From positions 1 through 60,711 of the forward strand of contig JAJEEK010000002.1 of NCBI GenBank assembly GCA_022821065.1: a DNA stretch of 60,711 nt. The letters run 5' to 3'. Both the position numbers and the translations under genes were made by a program. This DNA is from Candidatus Poribacteria bacterium. GTDB lineage: Bacteria > Poribacteria > WGA-4E > WGA-3G. The notes under the pieces were generated by a model that made no database searches, was not told the DNA's origin, and saw only the letters and a list, made by a program, of their open reading frames with translations. Positions within the stretch are counted from its first letter, which is position 1, and each line of letters begins with the position of its first letter. Positions 35,124 through 44,186 of this stretch are shown here, one piece after another.

Positions 35124-35360
35124 ATGGAGAAAGAGAACAGTCCGGGGCGAGACGACAAACGAACGGCATTTGCACAAATCGAGCAGCTCCTCCACGAATT
35201 CCAACTCAAAGATGTCTCACTCTTTGACCATGATCCAGTTCTACGGATACAGGTCTCGGATGCCCAATTTGCGCGCGCCCTCCAATTGCGGGAAACCTTG
35301 GTTGAACGCATAAAACCCTTCGGCTATCGATTCATCGCAATTGATTTGGACGAATTGTAG
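35124..35360 (+). CDS. Small protein similar to the LarE C-terminal segment
   Basis: A 78-residue protein, starting at ATG 35124 one base after the SDR stop. The end, VLRIQVSDAQFARALQLRETLVERIKPFGYRFIAIDLDEL, resembles the C-terminal segment of LarE-type sulfur transferases (pattern RIEV ... Ile/Val-x3-Leu ... Gly-Tyr/Phe-x-x-Val-x-x-Asp-Leu). The ATP-binding LarE domain is missing. It is either a stand-alone family or a domain remnant. It is translationally coupled to the SDR gene by its position. No signal peptide or membrane helix. Confidence 0.6.
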   Translation: MEKENSPGRDDKRTAFAQIEQLLHEFQLKDVSLFDHDPVLRIQVSDAQFARALQLRETLVERIKPFGYRFIAIDLDEL

Positions 35361-35419
35361 GAACAACACTCGGGGGCTAACGGTATTGCCGAAAACCAAA
35401 ATCCTGTGCAACGAAAAAT

Positions 35420-35448
35420 TTGATTTTCATCATACCGTGTGGTATAAT
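35420..35448 (+). promoter_or_regulatory. Promoter with consensus -10
   Basis: TTGATT (35420-35425) and TATAAT (35443-35448) are separated by 17 nt. They drive the polyprenyl synthase gene through a leader of about 110 nt that contains no gene and ends in a weak AAGGAAAACA site. Confidence 0.65.
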
Positions 35449-35564
35449 TTTAAAGCGAAATCCGTGAAGCAAGGCTTGATAAAGTTTGACGCTCCTGCTC
35501 AACGATCCAAGGAGACATAGGAGGGCTGGGTTAAATAGAAGAAAGGCACAACATAAGGAAAACA

Positions 35565-36629
35565 ATGCAGAAAACCGGACAAGATATCTCACCAACAAAG
35601 CACCTTGTCACCACATACCTCAGCGAAATTAAAAGTAAGGTCGATGCCTGTATCTTTGATTTTCTCCCGACTGCCCACGAGCACCCGGATATACATCAAT
35701 TGTATCAGATGATGTTAGACTATCCACGTCGCGCCGCAAAAGGATTGCGTCCTGCTCTCTGTATGCTTATGTGTGAGGCGTTTGGTGGAAACCCAGAACA
35801 CGCTGTCAATACGGCTGCCTCGCTCGAACTCCTACAGAATTGGCTCCTTATACACGATGATATTGAAGATGGATCCGAACTCCGACGCGGGGATCCCTGC
35901 CTACATCAAAAACACGGAATTCCCATGGCGATTAACGTCGGAGACGCACTCCACTGCAAGATGTGGGAGATGCTACATCGAAATACCGAGATTCTCGGAC
36001 ACGAGCTTGCTTTCCGTATCTTATCGGAATTCATACGACTCAGCAACCAAGTCGTTGAAGGACAACACATCGAACTGAGTTGGGTCAACGATAATCGGTG
36101 GGACCTCGACGAAGACGATTACTTGACAATGTGTGTCCAAAAAACCGCTTGGTACACCTGCATCACACCTTGTCGTGTCGGCGCAATCATCGGCGGTGCA
36201 ACTGAAACAGAGATAGATGGACTCGTCGAACTCGGAAAAGAACTCGGCATCGCATTCCAGATTCAGGACGATGTTCTTAACCTCATCGGTGATGTCGGTA
36301 GATACGGAAAAGAGATCGCTGGTGATATTAGTGAAGGCAAACGCACCCTCGTTCTTATTCATCTTATCAATGCTTGCACTCAGACAGAAGCACAGCAGGT
36401 CATTGACATTATGGCGCGTCCCCGGGATGAAAAAACTGAGGCAGAGGTCGAGAGTGTACTCCAGCTGATGCGTAAATATGAATCCATCACCTACGCACAG
36501 CGGCGATCTCAAGCCTTGTTACAGGAAGCCGCTGGAGAATTTAAAAATAATTATGTCCACCTCCCCGACGGACGGGCAAAGCAGCTGTTTTTAGCACTCA
36601 TTAATTTTTTCGTCGAACGTGAATATTAA
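35565..36629 (+). CDS. Polyprenyl (FPP/GGPP-type) synthase
   Basis: A 354-residue all-helical prenyltransferase of the isoprenyl diphosphate synthase family. The first Asp-rich motif is DDIED at 98-102 (LLIHDDIEDGSELRRG), followed by the conserved Arg pair. The second is DDVLN at 235-239 (FQIQDDVLN, a variant of DDxxD). GLRPAL and PRRAAKG sit where the family has its diphosphate-binding Lys-Gly-x-Arg. It adds isopentenyl diphosphate to allylic diphosphates to make short or medium polyprenyl chains. No other isoprenoid gene is adjacent. The C-terminus carries the end of a normal-length enzyme. Confidence 0.88.
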   Translation: MQKTGQDISPTKHLVTTYLSEIKSKVDACIFDFLPTAHEHPDIHQLYQMMLDYPRRAAKGLRPALCMLMCEAFGGNPEHAVNTAASLELLQNWLLIHDDIEDGSELRRGDPCLHQKHGIPMAINVGDALHCKMWEMLHRNTEILGHELAFRILSEFIRLSNQVVEGQHIELSWVNDNRWDLDEDDYLTMCVQKTAWYTCITPCRVGAIIGGATETEIDGLVELGKELGIAFQIQDDVLNLIGDVGRYGKEIAGDISEGKRTLVLIHLINACTQTEAQQVIDIMARPRDEKTEAEVESVLQLMRKYESITYAQRRSQALLQEAAGEFKNNYVHLPDGRAKQLFLALINFFVEREY

Positions 36630-36729
36630 ATAGCAGTCAGCCATTAGCAAGCAGCAGACAGCAAAGAATGTGTTGATTTAATCAGAAACCTCTTTAACTG
36701 AAGGCTGTTAGCCGATAGCCGATAGCCAC
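36630..36729. repeat. GCTGTTAGCCGATAGCC-type repeats
   Basis: Between the polyprenyl synthase and aldolase genes are AGCAGTCAGCCATTAGC (about 36632-36648) and GAAGGCTGTTAGCCGATAGCCGATAGCC (about 36702-36728). These belong to the dispersed GCTGAC/GGCTATCGGC family and include a tandem CGATAGC. Confidence 0.7.
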
Positions 36730-36746
36730 TGAAAAAGGAGAATTCA

Positions 36747-37811
36747 ATGAACGATATTTCCTCTGGTAAATTGCGAGGTATCATGAAACTCGCAGATGCG
36801 AACGGCCGCTTTAAAATGATGGCAATTGATCAACGCGGCTCCATGGTACAAGCACTCGCAGATGCACTCAACAAGGACAAAGCAGATGTCCAATATGAAG
36901 ATGTCGCAGCGATCAAAACGTTAATTACGCGCGTCTTGACCCCGAATGCGACCGCTGTCCTTACCGACCCGATTTATGGACACCCCTATTCCATTACCGA
37001 AATTCCACGCGATGTCGCCTTACTGTTGGCGTATGAAGAATCGGGTTATGTCAGCGAAGGTGTTGCCGAGAACGAACGTCTCTCGAACCCGATCGAAAAT
37101 TGGACCATCGGGAAGGCGCAACGGGCTGGCGCAGATGCTATTAAACTCCTCGCCTACTACCATCCGGATGCCTCCGCTGAAACACTTGAACATCAGCAGG
37201 CTTTTGTTCGCCACGTCGGGGACGAATGTGAAAAGCACGATCTGCCGTTCCTCTTGGAATTGGTGAGTTACGCAATTGAAGGCACGACGAAGAGTGCCGC
37301 CTTCGCAAAACAGAAACCGGACCTCGTTATCAGGAGTGTCGCTGAGTTCATAGATCCGAGCTACAAGGTTGACATCCTCAAATTGGAATTTCCCGCCGAC
37401 CTGAAGTATACTGCGGAGTATCAAAACGCCAGTTTTTATGCAGGAGAATCGGCATACGAACTCGCCGAAGTGAAGGATGCCTGTCAGAAATTAGATGAAA
37501 CGTCAACGTTACCGTGGGTCATTCTCAGTGCAGGGGTGGATATTGAGGAATTTATTGAGAACGTTAACCTCGCGACCGATGCTGGTGCAAGTGGATTCCT
37601 CTGTGGACGTGCCATCTGGAAAGAAGCCGTGAATTACTATCCTGATACGGACGCGGTCAAAAAATTCCTCGAAAATGAGGCGACAACCAACTTCAAGAAC
37701 GCTAACGCGGCAGCCGAAAACGCGTTACCGTGGTTTGAACACCGCCAATTCGGTGGCACCGAAAACGTTGCAATCGCTAAGCAGTCCGCAACATGGTATC
37801 AAGACTATTAA
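36747..37811 (+). CDS. Tagatose-1,6-bisphosphate aldolase-like (LacD family)
   Basis: A 354-residue class I aldolase of the LacD type. MMAIDQRGSM near the start, AVLTDPIYGHP, and the Schiff-base region VDILKLEFPADL with Lys212 are in family order. LPWVILSAGVDIEEF and GASGFLCGRAIWKEAV match the phosphate-binding end of the barrel. LacD cleaves tagatose-1,6-bisphosphate; related enzymes accept other ketose bisphosphates or sulfoquinovose-derived phosphates, so the substrate here is open. An AAGGAG site precedes the ATG. A hairpin terminator follows the gene. Confidence 0.87.
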   Translation: MNDISSGKLRGIMKLADANGRFKMMAIDQRGSMVQALADALNKDKADVQYEDVAAIKTLITRVLTPNATAVLTDPIYGHPYSITEIPRDVALLLAYEESGYVSEGVAENERLSNPIENWTIGKAQRAGADAIKLLAYYHPDASAETLEHQQAFVRHVGDECEKHDLPFLLELVSYAIEGTTKSAAFAKQKPDLVIRSVAEFIDPSYKVDILKLEFPADLKYTAEYQNASFYAGESAYELAEVKDACQKLDETSTLPWVILSAGVDIEEFIENVNLATDAGASGFLCGRAIWKEAVNYYPDTDAVKKFLENEATTNFKNANAAAENALPWFEHRQFGGTENVAIAKQSATWYQDY

Positions 37812-37818
37812 ATTCGAT

Positions 37819-37865
37819 TTGACAGCGCAACTACTGTTTTGATAGTAACGCGCTGTCAATTTTTT
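37819..37865. terminator. Rho-independent terminator between convergent genes
   Basis: TTGACAGCGC (37819-37828) pairs with GCGCTGTCAA (37850-37859), with a smaller TACT/AGTA pairing inside, and a T run follows to 37865. It ends the aldolase transcript and covers the last codons of the opposite gene at 37831. Confidence 0.78.
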
Positions 37866-38310
37866 CACGGATTTTTTGAGCGATACGGAGGGTGGTTTCC
37901 GCGGAAACTTTCTTGCCGACTTCCGCGACCAGTACAACGACGCTCTCGTGAACGAAGAGAAAATTCGCACCAGCCTGCCATACCACGCCACCCAACGCAT
38001 GTTCATCTGTCGGGGGCGGTTGATAGATAGAAACACGACCACCGAATTTTGGTATGGTCAATGCTGAAAGCCGCAATCTGCCTTCATCTGCCGCTGTGCA
38101 GGCTTCATCGTGCGACTCGAAGAACCAATAATTTATAGCGACCTGCTGCGCCGCTGTCTTGTTCAACCACCATCTATCGCGCCAACCGAATTGCGCAATC
38201 GGAGGCTTCGGGGCAGTCGGCGAGTAAATCTCTTGTGCAGAGGCGTGACGTGCCGATTCGTCTTTCAGATCATCTGCTGTGAGTTGAATAGATTCAAGCG
38301 TAAGTTTCAT
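37831..38310 (-). CDS. Hypothetical protein
   Basis: A 159-residue soluble protein that I do not recognise. It begins MKLTLESIQLTADDL and has mixed alpha/beta character with strands INYWFFES, GRVSIYQPP, GANFLFVHESVVVLVAEVG and a closing helix TLRIAQKIREKIDSALL. The alternating hydrophobic strand VVVLVAEVG and an ending in amphipathic helix suggest a compact domain of the lipid- or ligand-binding sort, but no family can be named. No signal peptide. Its stop lies within the terminator hairpin shared with the aldolase gene. Confidence 0.65.
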   Translation of the reverse strand: MKLTLESIQLTADDLKDESARHASAQEIYSPTAPKPPIAQFGWRDRWWLNKTAAQQVAINYWFFESHDEACTAADEGRLRLSALTIPKFGGRVSIYQPPPTDEHALGGVVWQAGANFLFVHESVVVLVAEVGKKVSAETTLRIAQKIREKIDSALLSKQ

Positions 38311-38502
38311 AAGTGTATAATAACATCTTTACAGCAAAATTTCAAATTAATTGAGCATACAGAAAAAATGAAGGTTTACCGATACGAAGCAACTAACGGA
38401 TAATAAGATTTCTTGGCATGGATCAATCTATTGAAACTGCGACGCCCCGAGTCTGTTAATTGCTGAAGTACAGACTGCGCGTCTGTCCGGCAAACGAAAA
38501 GT

Positions 38503-39636
38503 ATGAGAATTTTAGCACGGTATATACTCAAAGAATTTTTTCCGCCTTTCATTATAGCACTCATCTGTTTCACTCTCATGCTCATTTTCAACGACCTATT
38601 CCGGTTGACGAAACTATTTGTGCAGAAAGGGGTCAGTCCGTTATATCTTTTTGAGCTGCTCATCTATGTGATGCCAGCGACGTTAGTCCTATCGCTGCCA
38701 ATGGCGGTTTTAGTTGCCATTCTGCTTGCGCTCGGTAGACTTTCTACCGATAATGAAATCACCGCAATGAGATCACACGGTATCGCTTTTCACCAACTCA
38801 TGCTGCCCCTCTTAGCAGTCGCGACACTACTGAGTCTTGTTGATCTTTTTTTCATAGACTACGCACTCCCACGCGCAAATCTCGCTTACGCTTCTCTGCA
38901 ACGTGATATCCGCAGACACAAACCCGCATTCGTTTTAGAGGATGCCACCGTCATGAAAGAGTTGGAAAGTGAAGGCAAACTCTGGATGTATGAGTCTATG
39001 GACGAAAACAGCGGACGCATGCAGAACGTCAAAATTTGGGATAATATCTGGAGCGGACGCCCGCGGTTCAGCCATGCACAAGAAGCCAGTCTCGGATTTC
39101 AAGGCGGTAGAGCGATGCTCACACTCTACGATGGACGCACTTATGAACCGGCAGTAGGCAATTTAGACGAGTTTCGCGTGACACAATTTCAACAGCAGCG
39201 ACTTGCACTTCAGTTGAAAGAGGATCTTGAACGCAGCGAATTTCAGAACCAAAATCCACGTTCAATGCGTATTTCGGAACTCAAAACGTTCATCGGGACC
39301 TTGAAGTCATCTTTACAAACAACTAAAAACAAAGATTATACCGTCCGGAGAATTCTCTCGGCTGAAGTTGAGTACCATAAAAAGTTTTCTATCCCTTTCG
39401 CTTGCTTCGCACTCGGATTAGCAGGTATCCCCTTGGGACTCATCGTGAAAAAAGGCGGTAGGATGTTCGGGTTCGGGATCGGGTTAGCCGTTATCGTGGT
39501 GTACTACCTCCTGCTCCAAGTCGGGCAGAATGCAGGTATGAACGGAATGATGTCACCCGCACTCGCTATGTGGTTACCCAATATTGTAATCGGAATATTC
39601 GGCGGTGCTTTTAACTTCTGGATGATCGCTGAATGA
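38503..39636 (+). CDS. lptF: LptF-like lipopolysaccharide export permease
   Basis: A 377-residue permease of the YjgP/YjgQ family. Layout is typical: membrane helices at about 15-35, 53-75 and 98-118, then a large periplasmic domain (about 120-275), then three C-terminal helices. The beginning ILARYILKEFFPPFI and KKFSIPFACFALGLAGIPLG are family hallmarks. With LptG, encoded next, it forms the inner-membrane complex that, powered by LptB, extracts LPS for transport to the outer membrane. This supports a Gram-negative envelope. The second such gene starts 143 bp downstream. Confidence 0.9.
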   Translation: MRILARYILKEFFPPFIIALICFTLMLIFNDLFRLTKLFVQKGVSPLYLFELLIYVMPATLVLSLPMAVLVAILLALGRLSTDNEITAMRSHGIAFHQLMLPLLAVATLLSLVDLFFIDYALPRANLAYASLQRDIRRHKPAFVLEDATVMKELESEGKLWMYESMDENSGRMQNVKIWDNIWSGRPRFSHAQEASLGFQGGRAMLTLYDGRTYEPAVGNLDEFRVTQFQQQRLALQLKEDLERSEFQNQNPRSMRISELKTFIGTLKSSLQTTKNKDYTVRRILSAEVEYHKKFSIPFACFALGLAGIPLGLIVKKGGRMFGFGIGLAVIVVYYLLLQVGQNAGMNGMMSPALAMWLPNIVIGIFGGAFNFWMIAE

Positions 39637-39779
39637 AAAATTCAGGCTTGGCGCGACCGCGACACAAAACTACCACTTGTCGTCGGAAGAAAGGCTGAAT
39701 CCTAATCGGGACAGCACATCGTATGCCTAAAATTTTCAAGTATACAACATCTTAGAAAAATTGATGTGGGACGCACGCC

Positions 39780-40841
39780 TTGAACATTCTTGACCGATAC
39801 CTGATTCGCGAATACCTCAAAGCCTTTGTTGTTGGCCTCATATTCTTTATCGCGCTCATTATCGTCGTCCGATTGTTAGATTACGATCTCAAGAAGTTCG
39901 ACGATGATATTTCCTACGTAACCGCTGTCAAGATCGTCCTCTTTCAAGCACCGCGTCGGATTATGGAGATGGTCCCGATTGCCGGTTTTGTTGCCGTCTT
40001 TTTCACACTTGGACGGATGGTGAGAAACAGTGAATTCACAGCAATGAAAGCAGGCGGCGTAAGCGTTTACCGACTCCTCGCACCCATCTTAAGCGTTACC
40101 CTCATTATCTGTTGTCTCTTTGCTGTTTTCTACGACCGTATCGCATCACCAGCATTTCACCAAGCACATCTCTTACAAAATAAGGTGATGCCAAGACGCG
40201 GCAGGAACGTCGTCTTCAAAGGTAAAAACAACCGCATCTTTTATTCACAACGGATCGCATTGGATGCGAAAAAAATTAACCAATTGACGATTTACGAATA
40301 TGATCCCGAAAATAGACTTGACCGCGTAACTTTTGCGAATTCCGCAACTTGGACACCCAACGAATGGGAACTCACCGATGGATACATTCGCCACTTTGAG
40401 GGCGGTATTGAGGTAGATTACGAAACTTTTGATACGCATGTTATCGAACGCCACGAGGACCCTGAACGTTTTATCGGCAGTGAAAAAGATCCAAGAGCAA
40501 TGACGGTCAAGGAGCTCCGCGAACAGATCGCTTATAAGCGGGAAGCGGGTCAGATTTCACGGAAAGAACAAGTGAAATTGTTTCACAAAACGGCATACCC
40601 CTTCGCAACGGTTGTCGTTGTGATGCTCGGCGCACCGATTGCTATCCGCTTCGGCAGAGCAGGATTTTTCGCAGGGCTGGTCATCGCATTTTTCCTCTCT
40701 TTCATCTACTGGGCACTCTCCTTTGCAACGCTTGAAGGTCTCAGTGAAAACGGTAAACTCCACCCGTTTCTCGCCTGTTGGGGCGCGAATATCCTCTACG
40801 CCATCGTCGGAAGCCTCATGCTCTGGCGTACACCTAAATAA
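39780..40841 (+). CDS. lptG: LptG-like lipopolysaccharide export permease
   Basis: A 353-residue permease paralogous to the upstream LptF. It begins MNILDRYLIREYLKAFVVG, has helices at about 14-34, 54-75 and 100-120, a periplasmic middle and three C-terminal helices, with LFHKTAYPFATVVVVMLGAPI as the characteristic motif before the last ones. The start is TTG at 39780. This gives the usual family N-terminus, so an ATG is not needed, although the ribosome binding site (GTGGGACG) is poor. The lptF-lptG order is usual. Confidence 0.9.
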   Translation: MNILDRYLIREYLKAFVVGLIFFIALIIVVRLLDYDLKKFDDDISYVTAVKIVLFQAPRRIMEMVPIAGFVAVFFTLGRMVRNSEFTAMKAGGVSVYRLLAPILSVTLIICCLFAVFYDRIASPAFHQAHLLQNKVMPRRGRNVVFKGKNNRIFYSQRIALDAKKINQLTIYEYDPENRLDRVTFANSATWTPNEWELTDGYIRHFEGGIEVDYETFDTHVIERHEDPERFIGSEKDPRAMTVKELREQIAYKREAGQISRKEQVKLFHKTAYPFATVVVVMLGAPIAIRFGRAGFFAGLVIAFFLSFIYWALSFATLEGLSENGKLHPFLACWGANILYAIVGSLMLWRTPK

Positions 40842-40902
40842 AGAGGGTTCCGCTTTCCTCTTAAAATTCCCTTGATAAAGCGGATTTAGGGGGTATTGCA
40901 CT

Positions 40903-41505
40903 TTGGGTAACACCACAGAAAACATGCACGCCTCAAAAATTGGTAACCTCTTCTTCAAAATCCGTAGTTTCACCCCGATCCCGTTTATCGTTGCGTTGCT
41001 CTATTTCGCAGAACCGGTACAGCATACAATCGTTGTTGGAGCACTGTTTATTGCTGGAGGTGAGTTTCTCAGAATATGGGCAGTCGGATACGCCGGTGCG
41101 TCTACCCGGGCGAGGACCCTCGGTGCCGCCCGCGATCTCGTCACAACGGGGCCCTATAGTTACGTCCGAAACCCGCTCTATCTTGGCAATTTCCTACTGA
41201 GTCTTGGGGTCTGTCTTCTGGCGAATGTCTATTGGCTTGTAGCAATCTTGGTTATCGGTTATTTTTTCCAGTACCTTCCGATCATTGCGTTGGAGGAAAC
41301 ATATCTGTTAGAATCTTGCGGTTCGGTCTATCAGGCATATCGAGAGCAAGTCCCTCGCTTCCTTCCACAATTCCGTTCTTACCCCAATCCGTCTGACCAC
41401 GATTTCTCTTTCGCACGCGCGATTAAGAGTGAAAAACGGACTTTAACAGCAATCGTCTGCGTCGTCGGACTAATCTTTGCAAGACAGGCGATTAGTGTGC
41501 TGTAA
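40903..41505 (+). CDS. Isoprenylcysteine methyltransferase (ICMT)-like membrane protein
   Basis: A 200-residue membrane protein of the ICMT/phospholipid methyltransferase family. There are about four to five membrane helices. The family signature GPYSYVRNPLYLGNFLLSLG and the late EETYLLESCGSVYQAYREQVPRFLP are clearly present. These enzymes methylate lipids or carboxyl groups with S-adenosylmethionine in the membrane. The TTG at 40903 is preceded by AGGGGGT at suitable spacing; an ATG seven codons later (40924) is the alternative. It may form a unit with lptFG. Confidence 0.82.
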   Translation: MGNTTENMHASKIGNLFFKIRSFTPIPFIVALLYFAEPVQHTIVVGALFIAGGEFLRIWAVGYAGASTRARTLGAARDLVTTGPYSYVRNPLYLGNFLLSLGVCLLANVYWLVAILVIGYFFQYLPIIALEETYLLESCGSVYQAYREQVPRFLPQFRSYPNPSDHDFSFARAIKSEKRTLTAIVCVVGLIFARQAISVL

Positions 41506-41543
41506 TTTTTTATCACGAACTGCACATTAGAAATGGAGCGGAT

Positions 41544-42248
41544 ATGTTAAAAAAAATCACAGAAAAACTTGTAGCCCGCCTAAAGTTAAAATTTTCATGG
41601 GAGAAGATGGTAGGCGTAGATAGTGGCATCGTATGCAACCTTCTAATACTTCAGGTGTTACTTTGGAGCCCGGTCACAACCGCAGCATTGACAGGGGCAC
41701 TCTTAATAGTCTACGGTACCTTGTGGGTTATATTCGGTCCCTGTTTACTATTCTTTCAGAATCGACCGACATCGGTGACGATCGGCAGTGGGATTATTGT
41801 GTTTTCAGGGTGCTGTATGATCGGGCTGGGGATCGCTATGATGCTTCAGTTGACAACAAAAATGGATTGGATGCCGAGAATGGCAGGAATTTTTTATGCG
41901 CTCGCTTTTTTTGTATGGCTATTCGTAATTCTGAAAATGGCGCCTACAATAACGCGATGGCTATTAATGGGTGTCGTCTGCTGTGTTGTCGCCACCGCGT
42001 ATGCCCTCGTTTGCAATGTATTGGTAGTAATCAATGCACTCGTTACTCCCGTGTCTCACCTAACGACACCTGCGGAACAGGCAGTAGCATATTATATGAG
42101 TGGTGGAGCAGTCGTTGGTTGGACCCTTTGCGTTATGTGGAAAGGGATGCCTACCAATTTCAAGTGGACGGTGCCTGCTTTTGTGATTATGGGTGTTGTA
42201 TTCATCGGATTCGGAATTGCCCTGACCGTGATCCCAATACCGCATTAG
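41544..42248 (+). CDS. Polytopic membrane protein of unknown function
   Basis: A 234-residue protein with about six or seven hydrophobic segments: roughly 30-65, 76-100, 110-130, 135-160, 180-200 and 208-230. I recognise no family. The N-terminal 25 residues are basic and probably cytoplasmic. A GGAGCGGAT site precedes the ATG. It follows the ICMT-like gene by 38 bp in the same direction. Confidence 0.65.
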   Translation: MLKKITEKLVARLKLKFSWEKMVGVDSGIVCNLLILQVLLWSPVTTAALTGALLIVYGTLWVIFGPCLLFFQNRPTSVTIGSGIIVFSGCCMIGLGIAMMLQLTTKMDWMPRMAGIFYALAFFVWLFVILKMAPTITRWLLMGVVCCVVATAYALVCNVLVVINALVTPVSHLTTPAEQAVAYYMSGGAVVGWTLCVMWKGMPTNFKWTVPAFVIMGVVFIGFGIALTVIPIPH

Positions 42249-42414
42249 TAGAAAATGACATTGATAACGTGAGTTGGAGTACGCTAACGTTCACAATTTT
42301 CTTTCTATTAATCCTCAGAAAATGTATAATGTGATTTAGGTGGTTATGGAACATTTAGCCAACAATAAACCGCCTAAAATACGCGGCTTTTACGAAAAGT
42401 AAGGAGACAACTTC

Positions 42415-43104
42415 ATGAAAAATATATTTTTTCCGCTCATGATACCATCTGTCCTCCTTGTCCTCCTCGTTCTACCTATCAATCTCGTTTCGGCGCGTTC
42501 GTTTAACAACGATTTCGAGACAGGCGATCTGACCGATTGGGAAAAAGATGGAGAGGCATTCGATTTCCAACCGACTTGGGGAGATAACCCGACGGCACGG
42601 AACCGTGGGCAGCCTTCACAGCATCAGGGAGATTGGTGGTTAGGACTGTATGAAAAATATCAAGGTCCAGACATTGGAAAGAAAGAGGGACAGAATCCGG
42701 GGGGTACGCAAGGCGATGGACCGCAAGGTACCCTAACATCCATCGAGTTCACAATTATTGGTGAGTCGATGAATTTCCTCATCGGTGGCGGAAACCACGC
42801 TTGGGATGTAGCGCCCGCACCGTGCTGTGTCAACTTAGAGATCAATGGCAAAGTTGAACGCACAGCAACCGGCAACGCTACTGAAACGATGAGTCGTAAA
42901 GAGTGGGATGTATCCGACTTGAAAGGCAAAACCGCTCAGCTCGTCGTTATTGATAATAACAGCGGGGGATGGGGACATCCAAACTTCGACGATGTACACC
43001 AAGCCGACTCAAAAGGTGAAAATATCCCTTGGGATCGGGTACTCGCTGTTGACGCACGAGGGAAATTGGCTGTCAGCTGGGCACAGATGAAAAAGTATTA
43101 TTAG
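42415..43104 (+). CDS. Exported protein with a lectin-like beta-sandwich
   Basis: A 229-residue protein with a signal peptide ending VSARSFN. The mature part begins with NDFETGDLTDWEKDGEAFD, then SMNFLIGGGNHAW, CCVNLEINGKVERTATGN, WDVSDLKGKTAQLVVIDNNSGGWGHPNFDDV. This arrangement is typical of the beta-sandwich domain accompanying GH32-type and other secreted carbohydrate-active proteins. No catalytic domain is attached. The AAGGAG site is 8 nt before the ATG, and a TATAAT-like box lies at 42325-42330. A likely sugar-binding, surface or periplasmic protein; its ligand is unknown. Confidence 0.78.
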   Translation: MKNIFFPLMIPSVLLVLLVLPINLVSARSFNNDFETGDLTDWEKDGEAFDFQPTWGDNPTARNRGQPSQHQGDWWLGLYEKYQGPDIGKKEGQNPGGTQGDGPQGTLTSIEFTIIGESMNFLIGGGNHAWDVAPAPCCVNLEINGKVERTATGNATETMSRKEWDVSDLKGKTAQLVVIDNNSGGWGHPNFDDVHQADSKGENIPWDRVLAVDARGKLAVSWAQMKKYY

Positions 43105-43139
43105 ACAGCAAGTCAAACCACACCAGTCTTTTTTGCTTA

Positions 43140-43163
43140 AAAGGCGGAGCATGCTCCGCCTTT
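43140..43163. terminator. Palindromic bidirectional terminator
   Basis: The perfect 24-bp palindrome AAAGGCGGAGCATGCTCC plus GCCTTT lies between the convergent exported-protein and epimerase genes, with T runs on both sides. It is the only long palindrome between them. Confidence 0.75.
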
Positions 43164-43172
43164 ACGTTTTAA

Positions 43173-44120
43173 CTATATCTGCGCCAATCCGGCTCGCTCG
43201 CGAAAACGATTGAACGTTTTCAGAATTCCCTGCTCCATCGTGTAGGCGGGTGTGAATCCCATCTCTTCCGCAATAGCCGTTGCGTCATAATTCCACGAGA
43301 TTCCGAACACCCCGGGCTCCAATGTAATTTCTGCGTCCGGCACCAATGTTTTCAGGTACGCCACACCGTCTTTGACGGGACGAATGCCGCCTTTAACGTT
43401 AAAAACACGGGTCTGCGTCGTCGGACAGGTACACGCCATCACGATTGAACGCGAAACGTCTTCGACATATTGCCAATCCACTGCGTCATCACCGAACGGA
43501 CAGACATGTGGTTCTCCTAACGCGACCGCCTCAATCATTTGCGTGGTGAATGAACTCATTCCCCTCGTCCTACCGACCCCGTAGACAGCCGTGAACCGGA
43601 GTCCGATCGAGTCAACACCGTAAGCATCGAAATAGTGCGTTGCATATTTTTCGTTGAGCGATTTACATGCGCCATAAATAAATTTAGGATAGTGTGGCGC
43701 ATCGTTGAGAATCTGTTCGTGATTGTAATCTTCCGGCGAACCGAAGACAGCCACACTACTTGCCCAAACAACGCGTTTAAGTTTGAAAATACGCGCCGCC
43801 TCCAATATGTTAATTGTCCCTTCACAGACGACTTTTAACGCTTGTGGTGGATTCGCGTTACACGCAGGAACCTGCCATGAGGCGAGGTGGATGACCCTAT
43901 CAATTTCGTGTTCTTGGATAGTACGTAAGACGTTCGGCAGGTCGGTAATATCACCTTGCACGAAGGTGAACCGTTCAATCTGTTCGTCCGTAAGCACCAT
44001 TTTCGGAATGGTCAGGTCGTAAGCAAAATCGTAAACGACTACCTTTTCACCAGCAGCCAACAGGTCGCGGATGACGTAAGTACCGATGCATCCCATGCCA
44101 CCGGTGAGCAGATATGCCAT
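43173..44120 (-). CDS. NAD-dependent epimerase/dehydratase (extended SDR)
   Basis: A 315-residue extended SDR. TGGMGCIGTYVIRDLL is the N-terminal nucleotide-binding motif, TVYGVGRTRGMSSF and YGACKSLNEKY (catalytic Y-x3-K) follow in the order of UDP-sugar epimerases. The ATG at 44120 is chosen because GAGGAG lies 9 nt before it; an upstream TTG (44141) would add seven basic residues. It probably epimerises or dehydrates a nucleotide sugar or an L-threonine-like intermediate. Neighbouring genes give no hint of which. Confidence 0.87.
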   Translation of the reverse strand: MAYLLTGGMGCIGTYVIRDLLAAGEKVVVYDFAYDLTIPKMVLTDEQIERFTFVQGDITDLPNVLRTIQEHEIDRVIHLASWQVPACNANPPQALKVVCEGTINILEAARIFKLKRVVWASSVAVFGSPEDYNHEQILNDAPHYPKFIYGACKSLNEKYATHYFDAYGVDSIGLRFTAVYGVGRTRGMSSFTTQMIEAVALGEPHVCPFGDDAVDWQYVEDVSRSIVMACTCPTTQTRVFNVKGGIRPVKDGVAYLKTLVPDAEITLEPGVFGISWNYDATAIAEEMGFTPAYTMEQGILKTFNRFRERAGLAQI

Positions 44121-44186
44121 AATCTTTTTTCTCCTCTTCAAACGGCGCGATTACACCATCGCGCCGTATTTCTATCGAAATAGGTG

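Noticed and set aside
35449..35564. Possible small RNA in the leader of the polyprenyl synthase gene
   Set aside because: It follows a consensus promoter, but no known RNA family signature (6S, 4.5S, tmRNA) is recognisable, and it leads straight into the gene.
41633..42334. Long 233-codon frame overlapping the membrane-protein gene at 41544
   Set aside because: The 41544 frame has a start with a ribosome binding site and coherent membrane helices. The overlapping frame has neither and no protein-like hydrophobic pattern.
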